Origin: a virus
Reading direction: 5' to 3' (one strand)
DNA length: 32,875 nt
IMG/VR virus record: IMGVR_UViG_3300043409_001471
Coordinates: 1 to 32,875 of that record
Within the stretch, counting starts at the first letter, position 1. Every line of letters starts with the position of its first letter. The notes beneath the pieces were generated by a model, which made no database searches, was not told the origin of the DNA, and worked only from the letters and a program-made list of their open reading frames with translations. Positions 7,597 through 15,067 of the stretch are shown here, one piece after another. Both the position numbers and the translations under genes were made by a program.

Positions 7597-9621
7597 CTAT
7601 TTATTTTTTAAAACTACATTTTTAATCCAAGCATGGCGACAATGAAACTCGATAACTCCGTTGTTATTCCAAAACCCACCAGCCCTTGTGAAAACAGAGT
7701 AACCTAAACGCTGAGATAAGTTTTGAATGTCTTGACGAGTGAATAACCTTGTCTTTGAAATAGCCACCATACGTCTACAAAAAGGACGTGACGTCGGAAG
7801 CAATTCTGGGCCGCCTACGTCGCTTCTCTTCTCGTATGAGTATAATACCTTAATCTCAGGCAAAGTCTGTTTAGGGAGCCTCTCTGTGATCTTACGTATT
7901 GTTTTACCACCTTCTACAACTAACGCAATTAAGCCAGAGTTTTTAAGCGACTCAATAATATCATTTACAATCAATAAATCTATATTAAGCGCCTCAGCTA
8001 TTTTTTCATTCGTCAAGTCAGGCTCTTTCTTTATCAACTCTAAAATCTTCGCCTCTCGCTCTGTGTACTCACCCACTGCTGCGAATGTTTCGCGCATATC
8101 TTCGTCATCGCCTATATAAACCTCTGATTTTATAATCGTGTAATTTGCGCGATCTTCACCGCACTCTAAAAATAAATCTGCCACAAAATCGTCATCCATA
8201 TCACTAAACGCGACGTCTTGAGTCTGAGGGTTATCGTCTAAGCCTAAGTATTGATTTATTTGATCATCTGTGAAACCATACGCTTGCAACTGTATTGCAC
8301 TTTGCGCCTTCGTTAACTTTCCCTGGCTAAACAATCTAACTATACGCATTAAGTTTTGCTGTTGACGCCCAGATAATTGTACGAGCTTATCATTGCCAAG
8401 AGCTTGAGCGTTTACTTGAGCTTCGGGTAATATACCATACTTAGTTACATCGATGCCTAACTTTTCAAGGATCCACTCTTTAGGTATCATTTCCTTAAAT
8501 TGAACAGGATCTAAATCAATGCCTACAGGCTCGACGTCTTTAATCTTGTACTCTGCTTCTACGCCTGCAACGTTTGAGAAGTAAGAAACGATCTCTTCAA
8601 TCTGCTTTTGCTTATGCGTTACGTACGTATTCTTAAAGATCTCATAAGCCGTTTTAAGCTCGCTCGCATTACCGAGCTTACCTTCTTGCTGTATTCCAAA
8701 TAAAAGAGGGTGAGTAATGTTATGGCCAGAAAAGATATTGTTTGTGATTAAGTTATCTACTTGACTAAAATCTTCTTTCGTCAAATCAGATGCGCCGAGA
8801 TCATCGATAGTAGGCTTCTTTGCAGGATCATTGTTGAATCCTATCAATAGCTTCTTTCCTTCTGCTCCTGTCGCTGCGTTCTCTAAACGAGCTTGTATCT
8901 TTGCTTTTTTTTGCTCTTCGGGTTCTCCGTTGTAGAAGTTTATGAACTTCGAAGCACTAAAGCCAGTCTTTGCGTTCGTCAAAGTATGACGCGAAACCTC
9001 GATATCAGACTCAACCCAGTTGCAAGCAGCTACCCAAGAAGGTAGTGCGTACGGAGCTTTACCGCACCTGTACTCTTTGTAATAAAATATTGAAGTCTCA
9101 GCAATCCCAGGTCTAAATTTAGGATAACAAGTCTCAGGCTTTAATAAGTTGTTATTCCATTCTTTCTTATAATAAAACTCGCTATTTGTCTCATTTGTGC
9201 GCATCTTTTCGTATGCGATATGATAGTAGTTATAACCTCCTGCGAGTTTAGGGATTACTTGAAAGTAAACGCCTCCGAAGTTCTCAATGTCCAAGCAAGC
9301 AAGCTTCATGAGTTGATCCCATGACTGAGATTCGTTTGCTTTCTTAAGAAATACTTCGCCGAGTGGCTCGACAGATTTAATGCCGTTACCCATAATATAA
9401 ACGCACTTACCATTAATAATTGCGTTATGCTTCGCAGACTTATTATATAGCCATAGTAAGTAAGTAGGGTAATCGTTACGATCCCCGAAAGGGATATATG
9501 AATATCCTCTCTTTTCTTGCATTAAAGGGATACGACTATCTGCAAAGTCTTGAGACTTTACTTCAATCAAATCACCCTCAAAATTAACCGGCGTATCCTT
9601 TGTATGTCGTCGTAGGCTCAT
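7597..9621 (-). CDS. Portal protein with a winged-helix insert and a gpF-like C-terminal tail (674 aa)
   Basis: Residues about 35-480 match the portal proteins I know from Bacteroidota siphophages (PFGDRNDYPTYLLWLYNKSA, then KCVYIMGNGI, and a stem region around FKNTYVTHKQKQIEEIV). The portal forms the dodecameric DNA channel at one capsid vertex. Two additions follow. Residues about 519-581 look like a winged helix-turn-helix (EREAKILELIKK, then NEKIAEALNID, then IIESLKNSGLI). Residues about 612-665 carry RPFCRRM, TRQDIQNLSQRLG, GGFW and CRHAW, the end of the Mu gpF-like head-morphogenesis domain normally encoded separately. The start ATG at 9619-9621 lies 38 bases inside the upstream gene. 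No separate gpF gene is present, in line with a fusion. Confidence 0.88.
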   Translation of the reverse strand: MSLRRHTKDTPVNFEGDLIEVKSQDFADSRIPLMQEKRGYSYIPFGDRNDYPTYLLWLYNKSAKHNAIINGKCVYIMGNGIKSVEPLGEVFLKKANESQSWDQLMKLACLDIENFGGVYFQVIPKLAGGYNYYHIAYEKMRTNETNSEFYYKKEWNNNLLKPETCYPKFRPGIAETSIFYYKEYRCGKAPYALPSWVAACNWVESDIEVSRHTLTNAKTGFSASKFINFYNGEPEEQKKAKIQARLENAATGAEGKKLLIGFNNDPAKKPTIDDLGASDLTKEDFSQVDNLITNNIFSGHNITHPLLFGIQQEGKLGNASELKTAYEIFKNTYVTHKQKQIEEIVSYFSNVAGVEAEYKIKDVEPVGIDLDPVQFKEMIPKEWILEKLGIDVTKYGILPEAQVNAQALGNDKLVQLSGRQQQNLMRIVRLFSQGKLTKAQSAIQLQAYGFTDDQINQYLGLDDNPQTQDVAFSDMDDDFVADLFLECGEDRANYTIIKSEVYIGDDEDMRETFAAVGEYTEREAKILELIKKEPDLTNEKIAEALNIDLLIVNDIIESLKNSGLIALVVEGGKTIRKITERLPKQTLPEIKVLYSYEKRSDVGGPELLPTSRPFCRRMVAISKTRLFTRQDIQNLSQRLGYSVFTRAGGFWNNNGVIEFHCRHAWIKNVVLKNK

Positions 9622-9964
9622 ATCCTTGCTGTATTAAATTTGTTGCTGGGTTGAGAAGCATCTTACCGCATTCGACTAACGATAACCCAGAAGGGTTTAA
9701 GTTAACCGAAGATTCTTGCTCATATATTTCATAACTAAACTGCCCAGCTTGAGCTGTAGCGAATAAAGTTATCGTATTAAAACTATATATGTTTATTCTC
9801 GTAGGATATAAACTCGTATCTGACGTACTATTAACGATCGTTTTATACTCAACCTTAGTTGATACGTTCGTAAAAATAAAAAGATAGTAAGCATTAACGA
9901 TCGTAGTCGATTCGTTAAGCGTAACGAGTGTATCTGTTTGCTGACCTTTAGTATATACGAGCAT
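9584..9964 (-). CDS. Small virion-associated protein before portal (126 aa)
   Basis: I place the start at the ATG at 9962-9964 (MLVYTKGQQTDTL). A longer frame would begin with TTG at 9979, inside the promoter motif, which is less likely. The protein is beta-rich (YYLFIFTNVSTKVEY, FSYEIYEQESS) and ends GLSLVECGKMLL...GYEPTTTYKGYAG. I recognise this pattern as a small gene often next to portal or tail genes in Bacteroidota phages, but not its function. It is the first gene behind a late-promoter motif that directly follows an intrinsic terminator. It overlaps the portal start by 38 bases. Confidence 0.7.
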   Translation of the reverse strand: MLVYTKGQQTDTLVTLNESTTIVNAYYLFIFTNVSTKVEYKTIVNSTSDTSLYPTRINIYSFNTITLFATAQAGQFSYEIYEQESSVNLNPSGLSLVECGKMLLNPATNLIQQGYEPTTTYKGYAG

Positions 9965-9970
9965 CAAGTA

Positions 9971-9997
9971 TAGTGGCAAAAAAGTCGGTTTTGTTTC
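9971..9997 (-). promoter_or_regulatory. Candidate phage late promoter, copy 1 (portal operon)
   Basis: On the minus strand this reads GAAACAAA, 12 bases ending in six T, then GCCACTA, 6 bases before the ATG at 9964. The same 27-bp layout with identical spacing occurs at 12352-12378, 19520-19546 and 31899-31925. It lies 3 bp downstream of a strong intrinsic terminator, where a new promoter would be needed for the portal and fibre genes. Confidence 0.7.
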
Positions 9998-10000
9998 AAT

Positions 10001-10027
10001 AAAAAAAGGCAGCCTATAAAGGCCGCC
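10001..10027 (-). terminator. Rho-independent terminator after the tail-tube gene
   Basis: On the minus strand GGCGGCC (10021-10027), a TTTATA loop and GGCTGCC (10008-10014) form a 7-bp stem with one G-U pair, followed directly by seven T (10001-10007). It ends the capsid/tail-tube transcript 29 bp after the tail-tube stop and is followed at once by late-promoter motif copy 1. Confidence 0.88.
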
Positions 10028-10056
10028 CTATATTTATATAACCCACATCAAAAAGA

Positions 10057-10569
10057 CTACGTCAATAATGTACCGAGAGCTGTTGAGTTAACTTCATAAG
10101 CAAGGTTCTTTTCATCACCTTCGAAAGTCAATTCATAGCCATTACGATCAGCGAGAACCTTTCCAGTCTTATTCGCTGAGGTTGTTAAAGTCAAACCATA
10201 ATCACGACCGTACATCCAACCAGTACCATTCTCATCTACATAAACAAAGATCAACCTATTTTGTGCAAGTAAGAAAAGCTCGTTTCTTACAGCGGTAGTC
10301 ATTTTGTTAATAGGGAATTTAATGGTTTGTTTATTACTTAATGTACCCATTTCGCGACTTCCTGCAAAAGCTTCGTCGGCTTCTGCTGTATGCGCAATCA
10401 AATTATATTTCTTGAATGTCTTTAAAGCTACTTTTGTAATCACAGAAATTACTCCGAGAGTTTCAGTGATAGTACTTACGTTTTCGTATTCAATGACATA
10501 TATTTCTTTGACGCCTCCATAATTGAGCCTACAGTCTAAGTTGTAACCAGTTGTTAGTGCACAAGGCAT
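10057..10569 (-). CDS. Major tail protein (tail tube) (170 aa)
   Basis: The start MPCALTTGYNLDCR, then GGVKEIYVIEYENV, is a characteristic opening of tail-tube-like proteins in Bacteroidota siphophages. Later segments FPINKMTTAVRNEL, AQNRLIFVYVDENGTGW and ADRNGYELTFEGDEKNLAYEV fit the beta-sandwich tube fold. The size of 170 residues suits a tube subunit that hexamerises around the tape measure. It follows the major capsid gene across a 50-bp gap with a hairpin, and is followed by a strong terminator. Capsid and tube are the two most abundant virion proteins, so a short dedicated transcript for them makes sense. Confidence 0.8.
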   Translation of the reverse strand: MPCALTTGYNLDCRLNYGGVKEIYVIEYENVSTITETLGVISVITKVALKTFKKYNLIAHTAEADEAFAGSREMGTLSNKQTIKFPINKMTTAVRNELFLLAQNRLIFVYVDENGTGWMYGRDYGLTLTTSANKTGKVLADRNGYELTFEGDEKNLAYEVNSTALGTLLT

Positions 10570-10590
10570 AATTGTATATTTTAAAAGTTA

Positions 10591-10612
10591 AGGAGGGATA
10601 TTTCACCCTCCT
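10591..10612 (-). terminator. Intercistronic hairpin between capsid and tail-tube genes
   Basis: On the minus strand AGGAGGG, loop TGAAATAT and CCCTCCT give a perfect 7-bp stem, followed by TAACTTTTAAAA rather than a clean T-run. It is more likely a leaky terminator or an mRNA-stability or processing hairpin than a full stop, since no promoter motif follows. Its loop is identical to that of the hairpin at 26743-26768. Confidence 0.55.
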
Positions 10613-10619
10613 ATGTTAT

Positions 10620-11618
10620 TTATCCGAGATAAAGAACGTTATTGGCTTGACGTGCTACGTGTGCTGCGATAGTGAAAATATGCTTTACGAACATATCCTC
10701 TCTATTGTTAGCTATTTTGTTAATTTCCATTTTATTGATATCAGCAACTAAGTCAGTACACCAGATCAAATTTGAAGGGAGAGCAGCTATGATACAATTC
10801 TCAGGCAATGGTACGAATTTGATTTCGATTCCGTTGTAGAAGTATTTATCAGCTTTGATATCTACGCTAAACAAATCCCTGTAAGTTGCACTTACATTGA
10901 ATATGTTGATAAATTGCTTATGACTATAAGGAGCGTAAAGGAAAGGCTTTTCGCTTTGAGCCAAAACAACTGCTGGAATTGCAGCGTAAACTTTACCATA
11001 TTCTTGAGCGACTAATGCGCTTGTAATTGTTGTGCCAGCAACTTTAACACGTAGACCAAGAGCGCCTCCGTTGTAGATCATCTTAGCAACTACGCCATCA
11101 AATAGAGTAGCAGTTTGAGCAGCTGCCCAAGTTTGTTCTGCAGCACCAACTTGTGTATTTAATGTGCCTGGACTCAAAGCAGCAATTGCTGTTTTAGTAG
11201 CAGCAGTAATACCGCTCCACCATTTTGACTCGGCATCCAAAGAAACTTCTTTACCATAAGCGGCCATAACGGTTCTTTCGAATTCGCTTGACATAATTTC
11301 CCAAGCGCCAGGCTTCATAGATCTTTTGAAACGTGAAGGTCTTAAAGCGTTTGGATCGAACTCTTGATAAAACATTACTTTTGTAGGAGTAATTGCTGTA
11401 TCAACAAATCCGAGAGTACCTTGTGAAGTTGGAGCACCAGATGCGAATGCTTGAATAGTAACTACTGAGTTTGACTCAGTGATGATAGTTTCATTCTTAA
11501 CATCTGTTTCGAATGATACAAGATTGTCAGCAACTGTTTTGTTTTCAAACAGAAGCTCTTCGAGAATTGGCTCATAGGCTTTGCCTCTGATGTCCACGAT
11601 TGTTGCAGAAATTGCCAT
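10620..11618 (-). CDS. Major capsid protein (332 aa)
   Basis: The 332-residue size, the position directly after scaffold-like and protease genes, and the sequence character all point to an HK97-fold coat protein. Visible features are an N-terminal helical region (AYEPILEELLFENKTVADNL), a beta-hinge-like stretch rich in Thr and Val, FDPNALRPSRFKRSM, a GAWEIMSSEFER helix and a late FVPLPENCIIAALPSNLIW segment. There is no obvious long N-terminal delta domain, and a separate scaffold-like gene lies upstream. The gene starts 3 bp after the stop of a 57-residue gene. It is followed by a hairpin and the tail-tube gene. Confidence 0.85.
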   Translation of the reverse strand: MAISATIVDIRGKAYEPILEELLFENKTVADNLVSFETDVKNETIITESNSVVTIQAFASGAPTSQGTLGFVDTAITPTKVMFYQEFDPNALRPSRFKRSMKPGAWEIMSSEFERTVMAAYGKEVSLDAESKWWSGITAATKTAIAALSPGTLNTQVGAAEQTWAAAQTATLFDGVVAKMIYNGGALGLRVKVAGTTITSALVAQEYGKVYAAIPAVVLAQSEKPFLYAPYSHKQFINIFNVSATYRDLFSVDIKADKYFYNGIEIKFVPLPENCIIAALPSNLIWCTDLVADINKMEINKIANNREDMFVKHIFTIAAHVARQANNVLYLG

Positions 11619-11621
11619 TGT

Positions 11622-11795
11622 TTATTTGTTTTTAGATTTTGAAATTTTAGCTTCTTTATCGTCTTCGATGTCCTCTGGAAATCTTGATTTAAGATGCTCG
11701 AGTTGATCTTGACTTAATTTTGATTCGTTTGTGAATGGATTTGATTGTGGGCCGTACGCCCATATCTCGACACCATCTTTTATTTTTAATGCCAT
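11622..11795 (-). CDS. Small protein between scaffold and capsid genes (57 aa)
   Basis: The frame runs from the ATG at 11793-11795 to TAA at 11622-11624 (MALKIKDGVEIWAYGPQ...). It fills exactly the space between the scaffold stop (11799) and the capsid start (11618), leaving 3 bp on each side. The N-terminal part looks folded and the C-terminal 25 residues are highly charged (EDIEDDKEAKISKSKNK). A capsid accessory or head-assembly role fits the position; no family was recognised. It is too short for common ORF cut-offs and easy to miss. Confidence 0.65.
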   Translation of the reverse strand: MALKIKDGVEIWAYGPQSNPFTNESKLSQDQLEHLKSRFPEDIEDDKEAKISKSKNK

Positions 11796-11798
11796 AAA

Positions 11799-12332
11799 TT
11801 ATCCTTTTTGTGCGCGAAACTTTTCGAGAGGAGTCATATCTTCAAATATTTTAGACTGCTCTTTCGGTGCTTCAATACTATTGTTTGCGATCTTTTCAAC
11901 TAAAGAAAACATTTGCTTCAAAGATTCTTGCTGATTTTCGATTGTCTTAGCTTGCTTTTCTACTAATGCTTTCAAAGAATTAACTCCGTTTTCCATGTCG
12001 CTAAACATTCCTGGTAGTTTTTTCATTGCTTCAACTTCGATTTCAACAGAAGGCGCAGCCATTGCGGGCTCTTTAACTTCTGTGATTAAACCACCGCTTA
12101 CTACGATTACTTTACCATTCTCAAACTCATGCTCTCCGTCAGGAGCAGGTGCGCCATCAAGCGTAACTGATCCACCTACTTCGAGCTTATCTATTGATAC
12201 TACTGCGCCAGATTTAAGCTTGTAGTCTTCGAACTTTTGAGCTTCAACAGGAGCTGGAGCAGCTGCAACAGGTTGCATTTCTTCTCCGAATAACATTGTT
12301 TTTATCTTTTCGATTGCGTCTTTTGTTGACAT
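11799..12332 (-). CDS. Capsid scaffold-like protein (177 aa)
   Basis: I choose the ATG at 12330-12332 (MSTKDAIEKIKTMLFGEE). A longer frame from 12380 would overlap the protease gene and run through late-promoter motif copy 2. The order is an N-terminal helix, an Ala/Pro/Glu linker, a small beta segment (VVSIDKLEVGGSVTLDG, then GEHEFENGKVIVVSGG and ITEVKEP), then a long coiled coil (about residues 105-160 here, with LKALVEKQAKTIENQQ). This matches scaffold-type proteins in Bacteroidota phages that sit between protease and capsid genes. It would guide procapsid assembly and probably be cleaved by the neighbouring protease. Confidence 0.75.
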   Translation of the reverse strand: MSTKDAIEKIKTMLFGEEMQPVAAAPAPVEAQKFEDYKLKSGAVVSIDKLEVGGSVTLDGAPAPDGEHEFENGKVIVVSGGLITEVKEPAMAAPSVEIEVEAMKKLPGMFSDMENGVNSLKALVEKQAKTIENQQESLKQMFSLVEKIANNSIEAPKEQSKIFEDMTPLEKFRAQKG

Positions 12333-12351
12333 AATATCAGTATTTTGAATT

Positions 12352-12378
12352 AAGTGGCAAATTTTAATCGTTTGTTTC
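12352..12378 (-). promoter_or_regulatory. Candidate phage late promoter, copy 2 (scaffold/capsid operon)
   Basis: Minus strand GAAACAAA, 12 bases (CGATTAAAATTT), then GCCACTT. The left part overlaps the last codons of the protease gene (Glu-Thr-Asn-Asp-stop), so some of the match is also coding sequence. The scaffold ATG follows 19 bases after the motif, further than in the other three copies (6-7 bases). It would give the scaffold, capsid and tail-tube genes extra expression. Confidence 0.6.
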
Positions 12379-13230
12379 ATTTAAAATCTTAACTATTTTT
12401 TCAAAAGTTTCATCATATTTATCTTTTTTCTTCATACCGAAGTTGCCTTCTACTGAAAAACCTTTGATTAGTCCGTCTTTAACCATCTGCCAAGCGACAT
12501 CGTTTTCGACAAACATAGAACCAAAGAGAGTGCCATCTGCTAAGTCTTCAAAGCCTTTCATAGGCATTATACCTCTGCTTCGATCACTTTGAAATATTTC
12601 AAATAAAGTAACGCCAGGAATTTGCATATCTGCTCTATGCATTAAATTAACGTTATTTTGAAATCCTTTCTTAGCCAATTTAATGGCTATCTTCTTTATC
12701 GTATCTGCTGAGAAATATACTTCATACTCTCCCATATCTGGATCTGTTCTATAAATTCTTTGATTCGCGATCATAAGAGGGCCGGATATGATTCGCTTCT
12801 CTTCGTCTTGAATCGCAAACGCTTGACTATATAATTTTGTGAGTTCTTCTATATGATATAAGTAAACACTATTCTCAGTATGTGTTGCGCCAGTCATTAA
12901 TCTACCATCTACGTCTTTATGCATTGGTCCTTTATATAATATACCATTTTTTGTATAGTGCGATAAATCATCTGCGAAATGCTGCTCCCATAACGAAGTA
13001 CAAATCGCAACTGCTTGCTCATTGCTTTTATCTTCGTTTACGACGTATGAAATACATCGAGGCAAAAACTCGCTTTGATGCTCACCCTTTGAAGGCTCGA
13101 TAAAGTCTTCGCTAAATTTAAGAAAGTCTTTTTTAATGGCAGGCTTATCGACAAGTGCGATGAAATCGACCTGCATATCACTATCTACATTTTCATCGAT
13201 AAGCATTTCGTAAACTGGTAATTTTTTCAT
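12364..13230 (-). CDS. XkdF-like prohead protease with inserted domains (288 aa)
   Basis: The N-terminus (LPVYEMLIDENVDSDMQVDFIALVDKPAI) and C-terminal half resemble the XkdF-type phage serine protease family. Candidate catalytic residues are His198 in NLMHR and Ser259 in GFSVEG. Between about residues 46 and 130 is an insert with two recognisable parts: a Cys-containing module (LPRCISYVV...QAVAIC...LWEQHF, Cys59 and Cys77) and a KGPMHKDVDGRLMTG...YLYH segment. Such modules occur inside many phage head proteases and vary between phages. The enzyme would cleave scaffold and possibly capsid in the prohead. It lies upstream of the scaffold gene and 19 bp downstream of the tape-measure gene. Confidence 0.8.
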   Translation of the reverse strand: MKKLPVYEMLIDENVDSDMQVDFIALVDKPAIKKDFLKFSEDFIEPSKGEHQSEFLPRCISYVVNEDKSNEQAVAICTSLWEQHFADDLSHYTKNGILYKGPMHKDVDGRLMTGATHTENSVYLYHIEELTKLYSQAFAIQDEEKRIISGPLMIANQRIYRTDPDMGEYEVYFSADTIKKIAIKLAKKGFQNNVNLMHRADMQIPGVTLFEIFQSDRSRGIMPMKGFEDLADGTLFGSMFVENDVAWQMVKDGLIKGFSVEGNFGMKKKDKYDETFEKIVKILNETND

Positions 13231-13249
13231 TTTATTTATTTTAATTATT

Positions 13250-15067
13250 TTATCCTAATCTTGCTGCTCTTTGTAATCTCTGCTGTCTTTCGTCACTATT
13301 ATTTATATCACTCTCAAGAACGTATGCTCTATTTATACCACCTGCAGCGGCGTTGCCTATACCTTGAATAGATGCAGAGTTTAATTGAGTACTAAACGCC
13401 ATCGGTGAGATTGGCGAATTAGTTGATACTCCAGGCGCAGATGCAGAAGGGCCAGAACCTCCACCGCCTTTAACTTGTGTAAGTATATTTTTTGCCTTAC
13501 TTGCTGCTCCTAAAACTGCTGCTATCTGAGTAGCGTAAAAGATAGGAAATGCAAACGCAGCGCCTGGGCCAGTAGCCCTTGAGCTTTTTTGTGCAATATC
13601 TAAGGCTTGAATAAATCCAGTACCTGTTCCTATTGCGATTTCAGCAATAGCTGCAGCCTTACTCGCTGCTGTGCCTTGAGCAAACATACCACTTAACTGC
13701 CCGAAGATTTGACCTACTGAATTTGCGAGCTGCATTTGAGATGCAAGCTTCGCATCGTTAATTGCTTGCTCATCAATAAGAGACTGCTTATTCAAATCAG
13801 CTACTTGTTTTATATATTGCATATCTGCAATATCAAGCTCCGCTTTCTTTTCATTGTAAGCAATCTGAGCATCGATACGAGCTTGAGTGCCTACTTTAGT
13901 ATTATTTATATTTTCTTGTAGCCTTTCAAGTTCGATCTTCCGTTCTTGATCTCTGATCTCTTTGAGTAGTTTAAGCTTATCGAACTCGTTTGTACGTAAC
14001 TCTGCGACTGCCTTCTTTTTATCTAATGCAATTTTATTATCTGACTCTACGATCGACTTAGCCATTTCGAGCTGCTCTTTTGCTAAGCCGATAGCGTTAA
14101 CTTTTTGCTCTGATTCTAATCCAGTTATTTGTGCGAGTACACCTTTACGCTCATTGAGAGCTTGTGTAAGTGCAACTTGCAAATCGATATTACCCTTGTT
14201 AAGATTTAAATCGTTCTGAGCACTTGCTATTTTTTGATTCGCAAGTTCAAGCATTGCTCTTTGTTGATCCTTTAATATATCGCCTAATTTATTATTTGCT
14301 GCGATTCTTACTTCAATAGATTGAGATTCGTCATCTCTTATTTGACGTTGTTTCTCTGCTAACCTGTCATACTCCTCGACAAGTCCTTGTAGTTGCGCTG
14401 CCGATAGCTTTGCTGTGTTTTGCATCGCCGTTTGTGCTTCCGCTGCAGTCCAAGTAGCTGTCGCATAGTTGACGATCGCAGTTGTAGCTTTTACGATTAT
14501 ACCTGCAGTATTGTCGACGCCAGTAACTACGTCAAGCATTTCTTTGCCTGCTTCTTTTACTGAGTCGATAGCACCTTTAAAGTCTCCTGTGAATAGTTTC
14601 TTTAACGCAGTACCTAAATAGCCTATTGTCTCTAAGAACGAATTAAATCTCTCAATCAAATTATCCTGTATAGCGTTGCCAAACTCTTTGAGTGATTCGA
14701 CTGGGTTTTCAAATATGCTTTTAAACCATTCAACTACAGAGCCGATATTTTTACTTAAAAAATTAATTAAGTCATTAAATACCTTCGTCAAGAAATTCAT
14801 CGACGTTGACATTAAGTCAGCCACCTTTTGATTCTTACCTAATGTTTCTTTAAATAATCCGAATGCACCTTCGACTACTGATAATATTCCAAGTCCTTTG
14901 AGAGCGGTGCCGAGAGAGCTAAATGCGCCACCACCTTTTTTTGCAGACTCCGCAGTTTTATCAATTGCTTTACCTGTATTTTCAACACCTTTCTGTGTGC
15001 CTTTTATCTCTTTATTGGCACCATCACTATCGACGGTAATCTTCGCTTTTATATTAATATCAGCCAT
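13250..15067 (-). CDS. Tape measure protein (605 aa)
   Basis: The order is typical: an N-terminal stretch MADINIKAKITVDSDGANKEI, a hydrophobic segment (about residues 50-72), a long central alpha-helical region dense in Lys, Glu, Gln and Ala (about 230-455), and two C-terminal hydrophobic segments (IAEIAIGTGTGFIQAL and AFAFPIFYATQIAAVLG). A Gly/Ser/Pro linker and a short tail follow. Tape measures set tail length by spanning the tube; this one is short, so a short flexible tail is expected. It is the last of five tightly packed tail genes. Its ATG overlaps the stop of the upstream tail protein by one base (TAATG). Confidence 0.88.
   Translation of the reverse strand: MADINIKAKITVDSDGANKEIKGTQKGVENTGKAIDKTAESAKKGGGAFSSLGTALKGLGILSVVEGAFGLFKETLGKNQKVADLMSTSMNFLTKVFNDLINFLSKNIGSVVEWFKSIFENPVESLKEFGNAIQDNLIERFNSFLETIGYLGTALKKLFTGDFKGAIDSVKEAGKEMLDVVTGVDNTAGIIVKATTAIVNYATATWTAAEAQTAMQNTAKLSAAQLQGLVEEYDRLAEKQRQIRDDESQSIEVRIAANNKLGDILKDQQRAMLELANQKIASAQNDLNLNKGNIDLQVALTQALNERKGVLAQITGLESEQKVNAIGLAKEQLEMAKSIVESDNKIALDKKKAVAELRTNEFDKLKLLKEIRDQERKIELERLQENINNTKVGTQARIDAQIAYNEKKAELDIADMQYIKQVADLNKQSLIDEQAINDAKLASQMQLANSVGQIFGQLSGMFAQGTAASKAAAIAEIAIGTGTGFIQALDIAQKSSRATGPGAAFAFPIFYATQIAAVLGAASKAKNILTQVKGGGGSGPSASAPGVSTNSPISPMAFSTQLNSASIQGIGNAAAGGINRAYVLESDINNSDERQQRLQRAARLG

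Noticed and set aside
9965-9979. TTG start at 9979 for the small pre-portal gene
   Set aside because: It would place the start inside the late-promoter motif. The ATG at 9964 lies 6 bases after the motif, as at two other copies.
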